A stretch of 22,261 nucleotides of DNA from positions 1-22,261 of the forward strand of contig QKII01000088.1 in the NCBI GenBank assembly GCA_003249625.1, read 5' to 3'. Shown one piece after another: positions 1 to 6,564 of the stretch. A program made the position numbers and the translations under genes. How positions within the stretch are numbered: the first letter of the stretch is position 1; the number at the start of each line of letters is the position of its first letter. Source of the DNA: Propionivibrio sp. Lineage in GTDB: Bacteria; Pseudomonadota; Gammaproteobacteria; Burkholderiales; Rhodocyclaceae. Below the pieces are notes generated by a model. It saw only the letters and a program-made list of their open reading frames with translations, was not told the DNA's origin and ran no database searches.

Positions 1-1
1 G

Positions 2-499
2 GAACATGGCGAATTGCTGATCCTGATGGGCTGCGAAAATGCACAGGGGTTCGGGATCGCCCGACCGTTGCCGGCGGAGGATTTCGCCGCGTGGGTACAA
101 ACCTGGCAACCGGACCCGGCCTGGGGCCAATGGCGGGAACGCGCAGTCGGGGTAAGTACGGTGCCTCTGCTGTTTGCCGTCGTTGAACATCGCCACTGGC
201 TTTCTGCCTTGCAGCGTTACCTGCGTGGTGAGCACCGCGAGCCACCGCTGCTTGAGCGCCAGGACTGCCGTTTCTGCACATGGCTGCGGAATGAAGGGTT
301 GGTGAGGTGTGCGGCCGATCCGGCGCTGCAAGCTGTCATTGCGCGGCACGATCGGGTACACCAAATGGCCGAGGAACTGCTCGTGCACCATGCGCGCAGT
401 GAAAGCGCCGAGGCTGAACTGGGACTTAACACCCTGCACGACCTGAACGTTGAACTGACCGACGCCCTGCGGATTCTCGCGCACGACCCCTGTTGCTGA
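2..499 (+). CDS. EAL-domain c-di-GMP phosphodiesterase with C-terminal CZB zinc-binding domain (5' truncated by window edge)
   Basis: This is the 3' end of a gene that begins before the window; the frame is open from base 2 with no start codon. The first residues (LLILMGCENAQGFGIARPLPAEDF) are the usual end of an EAL phosphodiesterase domain, which hydrolyses cyclic di-GMP. They are followed by a CZB (chemoreceptor zinc-binding) domain. Its expected ligands are visible: His in EHRHW (codon at 194), Cys in DCRFCTWL (266), and two His in RHDRVH (347 and 359). By family knowledge, CZB domains bind zinc very tightly and use the Cys-zinc pair as a sensor of zinc or oxidants. Inference: a c-di-GMP enzyme controlled by zinc or redox state. 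The usual CxFGxW motif here reads CRFCTW, with a second Cys in place of Gly. Upstream sensory or GGDEF domains cannot be seen. Confidence 0.85.
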   Translation, partial: EHGELLILMGCENAQGFGIARPLPAEDFAAWVQTWQPDPAWGQWRERAVGVSTVPLLFAVVEHRHWLSALQRYLRGEHREPPLLERQDCRFCTWLRNEGLVRCAADPALQAVIARHDRVHQMAEELLVHHARSESAEAELGLNTLHDLNVELTDALRILAHDPCC

Positions 500-554
500 T
501 TCGTCAGCGCTCGTCGCCGTGGAAAGGGGGGGCGGCGTGACCTAAGCTGGGCTT

Positions 555-3266
555 ATGCATCTAGCCCACCTATCCATTCTCGACGCGCTGCAGAGCCTGC
601 GCACTTCGGAAACCGGTCTGTCGTCCGGCGAGGCAGCCCGGCGCCTGCGCGAATACGGAGAGAACCGCCTTGCCGAGGTCGGTGGCGAAGCCGAGTGGCG
701 GCGGTTCGCCCGCGAGTTCACGCATTTCTTCGCGATCATCCTGTGGGTTGCGGCCGGGTTGGCCTTTTTCGCTGAAAGCTACAGTCCGGGCGAGGGGATG
801 TGGCAGCTCGGTGCGGCAATCGTCGCTGTCATTCTGATCAACGGTTCGTTCTCGTTTTGGCAGGAATACCGTGCCGAGAAGGCGATCGACGCATTGCGCC
901 AACTGCTTCCGCAGGAAGTCAAGGTGATGCGCGACGGGCAACTGACTACCGTCCCCGTCGAGCAACTCGTACCTGGCGATATTATCGTTCTTGAGGCGGG
1001 CGACAACGTGCCGGCCGACTGCCGTCTGATTTCCTGTAGTGGCATCCGGGTCAACGCCGCGACGATAACCGGCGAGTCGCGGCCCAAGGTGCGCAGTGCA
1101 GAGGAGGGTAGCGAAGCCGGCATGCTGGAAACGCGCAACGTGCTGCTTGCTGGCACTTCGCTGGTGTCGGGCGAAGGACAGGCCGTGGTGTTCGCCACCG
1201 GCATGCATACCGAGTTTGGAAAAATTGCCCACCTGACGCAGACCGCCGACAAGAGCGTGTCGCACCTGCAGCAGGAAATCCGGCGCCTGTCGCGTCTGGT
1301 AGCGATCTTCGCCACGGGCCTCGGTGTATTTTTCTTCGTTGTTGGCGCGGTTCTCGGCTTTCCGTTCTGGGCCAACCTGATGTTTGCGATCGGCATCATC
1401 GTTGCGAACGTACCGGAGGGGCTGTTGCCGACCGTCACCCTGTCGTTGGCGATGGCTACCCAGCGCATGGCCCGGCGCAACGCGCTGATCCGGCACCTGC
1501 CGGCAGTGGAGACGCTCGGCGCGACGACCGTGATCTGCAGCGACAAAACCGGCACGCTGACGCAGAACCGGATGGCAGTACACGAGGTATGGCTCAACGG
1601 GCAGGTGGTTGAAGCGATTCGTTCGGACATACCAGGGATGGCGCACCTGCAGTGCAACGCAGCGACTTGCCACAGCCTGAAGCAGAGCGTGCGCGATGGC
1701 CGGAATGTCTGGCTCGGTGACCCGATGGAGATGGCACTCGTCGAGTTCGGTCAGGAAGCGCTGCCCGCAGACGGGATCGCTACGACCAGCGAGATCCCCT
1801 TCGACACCGAGCGCCGGCGCATGTCTGTCGTCGTCGAATATGCCGACGCGCGCTGGCTCTTCTGCAAGGGCGCGCCGGAGGCGGTGTTGCCGCTGTGCGA
1901 GTCGATCGAGATCGACGGCGAAGACATCTCTCTCGACCAGCACGGTCGACATCATGCGGTCGATGCGCAGCAACGAATGGCTGATGCCGGATTGCGCGTG
2001 CTGGCGTTTGCCTGCCGCAAGCTCGAGCCGGGCGAAGAGGTGCTGGAATCCGGGATGGTGCTGTCCGGGCTGATCGGACTCTACGATCCTCCGCGGCCGG
2101 AAGTGCCGGAAGCGATCGCGCGCTGCCAGTCGGCCGGGATCAAGGTGATCATGGTTACCGGCGATCACCCGCATACTGCGCTGGCCATTGCACGCGAAAT
2201 CGGTCTTGTGCCCGAGGATGATAAAGGTGAAAAAAACGGTGAGAGGAGCGTTGAGAAGGCGCGCGTGGTACTCGGGAATTCACTGCGCAAGATGAGCCGG
2301 TCCCAACTGCAGATGGTTCTCGACAGCCCGCATGTGATCTTCGCCCGCGTCACCGCCGAGCAGAAGATGCTGGTGGTCGACGCGCTGAAGCGCAAGGGCG
2401 AGATCGTTGCGGTGACCGGTGACGGGGTCAATGACGCGCCGGCACTGAAGTCGGCGCATATCGGCGTGGCCATGGGGCTGGCCGGAACCGATGTTGCCAA
2501 GTCGGCGGCCGACATGATCCTGCTCGACGACAACTTCGCGAGCATCGTCAATGCCGTGGAAGAGGGGCGGGCGGTGTTCGAGAACATCCGCAAGTTCATG
2601 ACCTACATTCTCACCTCGAACATCCCGGAGATCGTTCCCTATCTCGCCTACGTCCTGTTGCGCATCCCCTTGCCGCTTACGGTGATCCAGATCCTGGCCG
2701 TCGACCTCGGTACGGACATGTTGCCGGCACTGGCGCTCGGCGCCGAAAAGCCCGATCCGGAGGTGATGCGGCAGCCACCGCGCCGGCCAGCCGAGCGCCT
2801 TCTTTCCTGGTCGCTGGTCGCGCGTGCCTACCTCTGGCTCGGACCGTTGCAGGCAGCGGCATCGTTGATTGCATTTTTCCTTGTGCTTCAGGCTGGTGGT
2901 TGGAATTACGGTTCTTTCCTGCCGTCGAGCGATCCGCTCTACCTGCAGGCGACTACGGCCTGTCTGGCGGCGATCGTCGCTACGCAGGTGGTCAACGTAT
3001 TCCTTTGCCGGCACCCGCGGGAGTCGGCTTTCTCGTTTTCCCTGTCCGGCAATCGTTTTCTGTTACTCGGACTCGCTTCCGAGATCGGCCTGTTGCTGCT
3101 GATCGTTTTCTCACCGCCGGGGAACTGGATGTTCTCGGCGCAGGCGTTCGATGCCTCATGCTGGTGGCCGATCGTCGTCCTCGCACTGATCTTTGGCGGG
3201 CTCGAGGAAACCCGGAAGTTCCTCCTCCGGCACGGATGGCTGGCTGGTAAAATCGAACGGCATTGA
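555..3266 (+). CDS. P-type cation-transporting ATPase, type IIC-like (Na,K-ATPase alpha-like)
   Basis: A 903-residue P-type ATPase of the inner membrane with all core motifs: actuator TGES at 172-175, PEGLLP of M4 at 287-292, phosphorylation motif DKTGTLT with Asp330, nucleotide-domain KGAPE at Lys438, and the hinge GDGVNDAP around Asp623. The N-terminal cation-ATPase domain and the C-terminal M7-M10 block are both present. The M4-M6 sequence is closer to animal Na,K-ATPase than to SERCA. ANVPEGLLPTVT, TSNIPE (Asn689, Glu692) and DLGTDM (Asp717, Asp721) match the alpha-subunit residues that bind cations, with identical spacing. In M8 the motif is QVVN (Gln811, Asn814), where Na,K-ATPase has QWAD. 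No beta subunit is encoded nearby. The ion (Na+, K+, H+ or Ca2+) cannot be decided from sequence. The start has only a weak ribosome site, but the N-terminal domain begins right after it. Confidence 0.93.
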   Translation: MHLAHLSILDALQSLRTSETGLSSGEAARRLREYGENRLAEVGGEAEWRRFAREFTHFFAIILWVAAGLAFFAESYSPGEGMWQLGAAIVAVILINGSFSFWQEYRAEKAIDALRQLLPQEVKVMRDGQLTTVPVEQLVPGDIIVLEAGDNVPADCRLISCSGIRVNAATITGESRPKVRSAEEGSEAGMLETRNVLLAGTSLVSGEGQAVVFATGMHTEFGKIAHLTQTADKSVSHLQQEIRRLSRLVAIFATGLGVFFFVVGAVLGFPFWANLMFAIGIIVANVPEGLLPTVTLSLAMATQRMARRNALIRHLPAVETLGATTVICSDKTGTLTQNRMAVHEVWLNGQVVEAIRSDIPGMAHLQCNAATCHSLKQSVRDGRNVWLGDPMEMALVEFGQEALPADGIATTSEIPFDTERRRMSVVVEYADARWLFCKGAPEAVLPLCESIEIDGEDISLDQHGRHHAVDAQQRMADAGLRVLAFACRKLEPGEEVLESGMVLSGLIGLYDPPRPEVPEAIARCQSAGIKVIMVTGDHPHTALAIAREIGLVPEDDKGEKNGERSVEKARVVLGNSLRKMSRSQLQMVLDSPHVIFARVTAEQKMLVVDALKRKGEIVAVTGDGVNDAPALKSAHIGVAMGLAGTDVAKSAADMILLDDNFASIVNAVEEGRAVFENIRKFMTYILTSNIPEIVPYLAYVLLRIPLPLTVIQILAVDLGTDMLPALALGAEKPDPEVMRQPPRRPAERLLSWSLVARAYLWLGPLQAAASLIAFFLVLQAGGWNYGSFLPSSDPLYLQATTACLAAIVATQVVNVFLCRHPRESAFSFSLSGNRFLLLGLASEIGLLLLIVFSPPGNWMFSAQAFDASCWWPIVVLALIFGGLEETRKFLLRHGWLAGKIERH

Positions 3267-3301
3267 TTCCCGACCAACCCCCACTTTGGAGAGCTGACAT
3301 C

Positions 3302-3589
3302 ATGTACGTCGTTACCGTCCATTTTCATGTAAAACCCGATCACGTCGCCGATTTCCAGGCGGCCATGCTGGTAAACGCCCGCAGTGCCGTGGAAAAGGAG
3401 CCAGGCTGCCGCAGTTTCAACGTAACGGTCGACGAAAATGATCCGGCGCATTTCTTCCTCTTCGAGGTCTATGATGACGTAGCGGCCTTCGAGAAGCACA
3501 AAACCATGGACCATTTCGCCACGGTTAATCGGGTGATCGAGCCCTATGTTCTCGACAGCACCTTTGCAATGTTTTACACGGTCGGCTGA
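3302..3589 (+). CDS. ABM-family (antibiotic biosynthesis monooxygenase) small protein, LsrG/YgiN-like
   Basis: A 95-residue protein with the compact alpha+beta barrel pattern of the ABM family: an N-terminal beta strand (MYVVTVHFHVKP), a central strand with EPGCRSFNVTVD, then FFLFEVYDD and an AFEKHKTMDHF helix. The length matches LsrG- and YgiN-type members, which act as small dimeric monooxygenases, quinol-modifying enzymes or isomerases without a bound metal. The open frame extends back to 3263, but ATG 3302 is chosen. It has GGAGAG at 3288-3293 with normal spacing, and the family's first strand starts there. It lies 35 bases after the ATPase gene and may be co-transcribed with it. The substrate is unknown and nothing in the context points to one. 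Confidence 0.82.
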   Translation: MYVVTVHFHVKPDHVADFQAAMLVNARSAVEKEPGCRSFNVTVDENDPAHFFLFEVYDDVAAFEKHKTMDHFATVNRVIEPYVLDSTFAMFYTVG

Positions 3590-3608
3590 TTCCGCGTGTA
3601 GAAAGTAG

Positions 3609-3637
3609 TTGTTTTTTTCGCGGACCTCGTATCTAAT
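3609..3637 (+). promoter_or_regulatory. Putative sigma70 promoter of the ilvBN leader transcript
   Basis: TTGTTT (3609-3614) and TCTAAT (3632-3637) are separated by exactly 17 bases. The -10 box matches consensus at 5 of 6 positions and the -35 box at 3 of 6. Transcription would start near 3644, about 25 bases before the leader-peptide ATG, as expected for an attenuation leader. This is a sequence-only prediction. Confidence 0.45.
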
Positions 3638-3668
3638 CACTTCTCACGCACTTTTCTGGATCGCAGAA

Positions 3669-3827
3669 ATGCCCGCAATTGACCTGGTCGCCACTGTTTC
3701 TTTCCTCGTCGCCTCAATGGCCTCGTTGGCGCTGGTCATTTCGATTCGTGCAGTACCGGTAGTACGCGTAGTAGAAGTAGTACGCGTAGTAGTACCGCGC
3801 GCACCGTCGAGGGCCAGAAGAAGGTAA
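3669..3827 (+). CDS. ivbL: ilvB operon leader peptide (IvbL-like, valine attenuation)
   Basis: A 52-codon leader reading frame just upstream of the attenuator of ilvBN. It starts at ATG 3669, with GGA at 3658-3660 as a modest ribosome site; an internal ATG at 3717 would give 36 codons but has no visible ribosome site. The first half is rich in Leu, Ile and Val. The C-terminal part reads VPVVRVVEVVRVVVP, closely resembling E. coli IvbL with its VVVVRVVVVV run. All ten valines in this stretch (3747-3794) are encoded by GTA, a codon little used in the GC-rich genes around it. In the IvbL model, shortage of charged tRNA-Val stalls the ribosome here and allows the downstream antiterminator to form. 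The peptide probably has no function beyond being translated. The role is inferred from position, codon content and the RNA structures. Confidence 0.8.
   Translation: MPAIDLVATVSFLVASMASLALVISIRAVPVVRVVEVVRVVVPRAPSRARRR
3759..3791 (+). repeat. Direct repeat of a 15-base valine-codon unit inside the leader peptide
   Basis: GTAGTACGCGTAGTA occurs at 3759-3773 and again at 3777-3791, an 18-base period that keeps the reading frame (VVRVV-E-VVRVV). Each unit contains the 8-base palindrome TACGCGTA. The repeat is coding, so it is not a CRISPR or a tandem satellite. Confidence 0.9.
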
Positions 3828-3874
3828 GCGAAACAGCAACCGCAACCAAACACTTCAAAAACCCCCGCCGGTGC
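3801..3874 (+). promoter_or_regulatory. ilvB attenuator antiterminator
   Basis: GCACCGTCGAGGG (3801-3813), inside the end of the leader reading frame, can pair with CCCCCGCCGGTGC (3862-3874). Checked base by base, 11 of 13 positions pair, with single mismatches at 3807/3868 and 3810/3865. This pairing would consume most of the 5' arm of the terminator at 3858-3892. A ribosome that finishes the leader (stop at 3825-3827) would cover 3801-3813 and favour termination. A ribosome stalled on the GTA run would leave it free. This is the classical attenuation logic. Confidence 0.72.
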
Positions 3875-3899
3875 AAGTCGAGCGGGGGTTTTCGTTTCT
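3858..3899 (+). terminator. ilvB attenuator intrinsic terminator
   Basis: A perfect 11-base-pair stem, AAAACCCCCGC (3858-3868) with GCGGGGGTTTT (3882-3892), has a 13-base loop and is followed by a T-rich tail (TTTTCGTTT). It lies between the leader peptide stop and ilvB, so it acts within the operon and not at its end. Confidence 0.88.
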
Positions 3900-3937
3900 G
3901 CCCCCGCAAACGTCAAGCCGGCATCCCCGTCCCATCG

Positions 3938-3953
3938 AAAGGAGATGTCAATG
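3938..3953 (+). promoter_or_regulatory. Ribosome binding site that decides the ilvB start
   Basis: AAAGGAG at 3938-3944 is followed by two in-frame ATG codons, at 3945 and 3951. The first abuts the Shine-Dalgarno sequence and the second sits six bases after it, so ATG 3951 is the likely start. Confidence 0.8.
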
Positions 3954-5633
3954 AGTCAAGACACCACAGAAACCCTGACCGGGTCGCAGATCGTCGTGCG
4001 CCTGCTGGAGCGACAGGGCATCCGTCGCATTCCGGGCATCCCGGGCGGCGCGATCCTGCCGTTCTACGACGCACTGTCGCAGTCGACACTGATCGAGCAC
4101 GTGCTGACCCGCCACGAACAGGGCGCCGGCTTCATGGCCCAGGGCGCGGCACGGGCGACCGGAGAGGTGGCCGTGTGTCTGGCTACCTCAGGTCCTGGCG
4201 CGACCAACCTGCTGACGGCGATCGCCGACGCCAAGCTCGACTCGATTCCGATGGTGGCGATTACCGGACAGGTGGCCAGTTCGCTGATCGGTACTGATGC
4301 CTTCCAGGAGGTCGATACCTACGGCCTGACGATCCCGATAACAAAGCACAACTTCCTCGTCAGTTCGGCGCAAGAGCTGCTCGAGGTGATCCCCAAAGCC
4401 TTCCGCCTGGCTGCTTCGGGTCGGCCGGGGCCGGTGCTGGTCGATATCCCCAAGGACGTGCAGAACGAACGGATCGAGGTGACGGAATGGCCCGAGCCGG
4501 GGCGGCGCGAAGTAGCTCCTGCTGCTGACGCCGATTCCATTGCCGTCGCGGCGGCGATGATCAACGGGGCGCAACGGCCGATTCTCTACCTTGGGGGCGG
4601 CGTGGTGCACTCCGGCGGTTCGGCGGAGGCAGTGCAGCTCGCAGAAAAAGCCAGCCTGCCGACGGTGATGACGCTGATGGCCCTTGGCGCGATGCCGGTT
4701 GATCACACTCTGTCGCTCGGAATGCTCGGCATGCACGGTGCACGCTGCACCAACCTGGCGCTGGATGAGTGTGACCTCCTGATTGCCGTCGGTGCGCGCT
4801 TCGACGACCGCGCCACCGGCAAGGTGGCGGCATTTTGCCCGAGTGCGAAAATCATCCATATTGATATCGACCGTGCCGAACTCGACAAGATCAAGACGGC
4901 TCATGTCGGCATTCAGGGCGACGTCAAGGAGGTTCTCGGCCGCCTGTTACCGGAGGTTCGGCAGGACCTGCGTACCGCGTGGCTGGGCCGCGTCGGCGAA
5001 CTGAAAGCGACCTGTCCGCAGCAGACGCCCGGTGCCGACGATCCGCGCACACCTTTCGGTCTTATTCGTGCTGTCGCGGAATGCGTGAATGACGAGGCAA
5101 TCGTCGCCACCGACGTCGGTCAGCACCAGATGTGGGTGGCGCAAGGGTATCCGCTGCGCAGACCGCACCAGTGGCTGACCTCCGGTGGCCTCGGCACGAT
5201 GGGCTTCGGTCTGCCAGCGGCGATCGGTGCGGCGATGGCGCAGCCAGAACGCACCGTTGTGTGCTTCTCCGGTGACGGCAGCATCCTGATGAACATTCAG
5301 GAGCTCGCTACGGCCGCCGAGGAAAACGCCAACGTCAAGGTCGTCTTGATGAACAATGCCTCGCTCGGCCTCGTCTTTCAGCAACAGACGCTGTTCTATG
5401 GTCAGCGAACCTTCTCGTCGAAGTTCAAGGGGGTGCCTGATTTCCTCAAGATCGCCGAAGGGTTCGGCTGGCAGACGCTTGATCTCGATGCGGCGAACGA
5501 TCCCAAAGCCGCGTTGCAGGCGGCATTTGCGCTGCGCGGACCGATGTTCATCCACGCCAGCATCGACCGCCACAAACAGGTGTTGCCGATGGTCGCCCCC
5601 GGTGCCGCCAACAAGGACATGATTGGAGACTGA
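3951..5633 (+). CDS. ilvB: Acetohydroxyacid synthase (acetolactate synthase) large catalytic subunit IlvB
   Basis: A 560-residue ThDP enzyme that condenses two pyruvates to 2-acetolactate, or pyruvate with 2-oxobutyrate, in the first common step of valine, leucine and isoleucine synthesis. The N-terminal pyrimidine-binding domain has the catalytic glutamate in RHEQGAGF (Glu56). It is followed by the GPGATN, DSIPMVAITGQV and IGTDAFQEVDTYG blocks typical of AHAS. The central FAD/DHS-type domain follows. The C-terminal domain has the ThDP-Mg motif GDG (441-443) to NN (468-469). It resembles E. coli IlvB more than IlvI through this stretch, and it is followed by an IlvN-type small subunit. Control is by the valine attenuator just upstream and, by family knowledge, by valine feedback through IlvN. 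ilvC does not follow in the window, so this may be a second AHAS of the genome. Confidence 0.95.
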   Translation: MSQDTTETLTGSQIVVRLLERQGIRRIPGIPGGAILPFYDALSQSTLIEHVLTRHEQGAGFMAQGAARATGEVAVCLATSGPGATNLLTAIADAKLDSIPMVAITGQVASSLIGTDAFQEVDTYGLTIPITKHNFLVSSAQELLEVIPKAFRLAASGRPGPVLVDIPKDVQNERIEVTEWPEPGRREVAPAADADSIAVAAAMINGAQRPILYLGGGVVHSGGSAEAVQLAEKASLPTVMTLMALGAMPVDHTLSLGMLGMHGARCTNLALDECDLLIAVGARFDDRATGKVAAFCPSAKIIHIDIDRAELDKIKTAHVGIQGDVKEVLGRLLPEVRQDLRTAWLGRVGELKATCPQQTPGADDPRTPFGLIRAVAECVNDEAIVATDVGQHQMWVAQGYPLRRPHQWLTSGGLGTMGFGLPAAIGAAMAQPERTVVCFSGDGSILMNIQELATAAEENANVKVVLMNNASLGLVFQQQTLFYGQRTFSSKFKGVPDFLKIAEGFGWQTLDLDAANDPKAALQAAFALRGPMFIHASIDRHKQVLPMVAPGAANKDMIGD

Positions 5634-5634
5634 G

Positions 5635-5946
5635 ATGAATTCGATTACCAAAAAACACCACGATGCAGGCCAGGCGCAGGCTGTTCTGGAACTGGACGTC
5701 AACAACCACGCCGGCGTGATGTCGCATATCGTCGGGCTGTTCTCGCGGCGCGCCTACAACGTCGAAGGCATCCTCTGCATGCCTGTGGGCAGCGGTAAGA
5801 CCAGCCGCATCTGGCTGACCGTGAACGAGGATGCTCGCCTCGAACAGATGATTCGCCAGATCGAAAAGCTGGAGGATGTGCTGACCGTTAATCGGCATGG
5901 CGCCAGCCATGAGGTGTTCGACCGCGTCGGCGAGTTTTTCCAGTAA
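5635..5946 (+). CDS. ilvN: Acetohydroxyacid synthase small regulatory subunit IlvN
   Basis: A 103-residue ACT-domain protein. NHAGVMSHIVGLFSRRAYNVEGILC is the ACT valine-binding start, and IWLTVNEDARLEQMIRQIEKLEDVLTV closes the fold. The length and the ending in GEFFQ match E. coli IlvN (about 96 residues) and not the longer IlvH (about 160 residues). IlvN activates the catalytic subunit and confers valine feedback inhibition. The ATG at 5635 lies one base after the ilvB stop with GGAG at 5625-5628, so translation is probably coupled. The frame is open back to a TTG at 5623, but that would overlap ilvB and lacks a better ribosome site. Confidence 0.93.
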   Translation: MNSITKKHHDAGQAQAVLELDVNNHAGVMSHIVGLFSRRAYNVEGILCMPVGSGKTSRIWLTVNEDARLEQMIRQIEKLEDVLTVNRHGASHEVFDRVGEFFQ

Positions 5947-5957
5947 GACGTTGTAAT

Positions 5958-5989
5958 ACAGGGCGGGATTTGATCTTTTCCTGCCCTGT
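5958..5989 (+). terminator. Putative hairpin terminator after ilvN
   Basis: ACAGGGCGGG (5958-5967) pairs with CCTGCCCTGT (5980-5989), with one G-U pair and a 12-base loop. It lies 11 bases after the ilvN stop. No T-run follows, so it may need Rho or act only as an mRNA 3' stabiliser. Confidence 0.5.
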
Positions 5990-6388
5990 GATCGATAGGG
6001 TATGTGGCTTCAGGTCCTGTGCAAGTTGGCTTGTGAAGTGAGCATCCATCCGCTCCACTTCAACGGCAATGTGAAGCAAGCATCGCCCTTGATGCCCAAA
6101 GTTGGTCTTGAAATGGGCAAAAGAATCGGAATCATGTGAGTACGGAGAACGGTCGCGTCCCCTGTGCTCGGATGGAGCAAGGTTGGGGCGCGTTCCAGAT
6201 CAAACCAAAACCTAATCGCTTCGGCCTCGGCCAAAAAAAGGTCACGCCGCACAGCCATTCGTATCGTTCCCTATGCCGGTTTCAAAATCCGGACTGTCGG
6301 CTCCATACACTCTTCCGTCCTTGAGATAACCTCCGTTAGTCGTCGAAAAGATACCGTTTGTCAGGCAAATGCGTGCGGGGTGTCAGAG

Positions 6389-6423
6389 ACCTTACTAAGG
6401 TAATAGTACTTAGGTTATATACT
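6389..6423 (+). promoter_or_regulatory. AT-rich dyad and possible promoter upstream of the pilus operon
   Basis: ACCTTA-C-TAAGGT (6389-6401) is a perfect inverted repeat with a one-base centre. A related half-site, ACTTAGGT, lies at 6408-6415 and a -10-like TATACT at 6418-6423. No good -35 box is present at normal spacing, which suggests an activator-dependent promoter or simply a repeat. It lies about 140 bases before the first pilin gene. Confidence 0.3.
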
Positions 6424-6445
6424 GGCGGTGTATTAGTGGCTTGGG

Positions 6446-6562
6446 TTGTTTCAGAGGGATGGTAGTCAGGGCATCGCTTCTTCCAGCAATAGTCCTGAAC
6501 TCCAAAGCCATGTCGTGGATTTGGCGAACTGGAAATACGAAGTTGAGATTAGGGAGCGTTGA
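6446..6562 (+). other. Short open frame or gene remnant ending 2 bases before the pilE-like start
   Basis: The frame is open after a TAG near 6435 and reads through [20 protein letters not shown] to a TGA at 6560-6562. Only a TTG (6446) could start it, giving 38 residues, and no ribosome site is visible. Its composition is protein-like and it abuts the pilin gene as an operon neighbour would. It could therefore be the tail of a lost upstream gene. I do not recognise the family. Confidence 0.25.
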
Positions 6563-6564
6563 TA

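Larger units (their letters stand above)
5990..6564. other. Gene-poor intergenic stretch between ilvBN and the pilus operon
   Basis: No convincing complete gene is seen. The DNA is less GC-rich than its surroundings and holds several hairpins: GAAGTGAGC / GCTCCACTTC around 6035-6061 with one bulge, and TGCCCA / TGGGCA around 6093-6117. An 82-codon minus-strand frame (6010-6258) and a 79-codon plus-strand frame (6164-6403) overlap here. Neither has a ribosome site or a recognisable domain. The distal part (6389-6564) may hold the pilus promoter and a gene fragment, listed separately. Confidence 0.6.

Noticed and set aside
570..2174. Long minus-strand frame of 534 codons opposite the P-type ATPase
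   Set aside because: It mirrors the codon bias of the well-supported ATPase gene and its translation shows no recognisable domain, being rich in Arg, His and Gln as antisense frames of GC-rich genes are.
3747..3794. CRISPR-like or VNTR array made of GTA repeats
   Set aside because: It is coding, in frame, followed by an antiterminator and terminator and by ilvB, and matches the IvbL valine run. There are no spacers.
6010..6258. 82-residue minus-strand gene in the intergenic region
   Set aside because: No ribosome site, no recognised domain and no neighbours on that strand. Kept only as part of the description of the island.
6433..6450. Sigma54 promoter upstream of the pilin gene
   Set aside because: A GG and a TTG-like element are present, but the conserved GG/GC pair is not at the required spacing.
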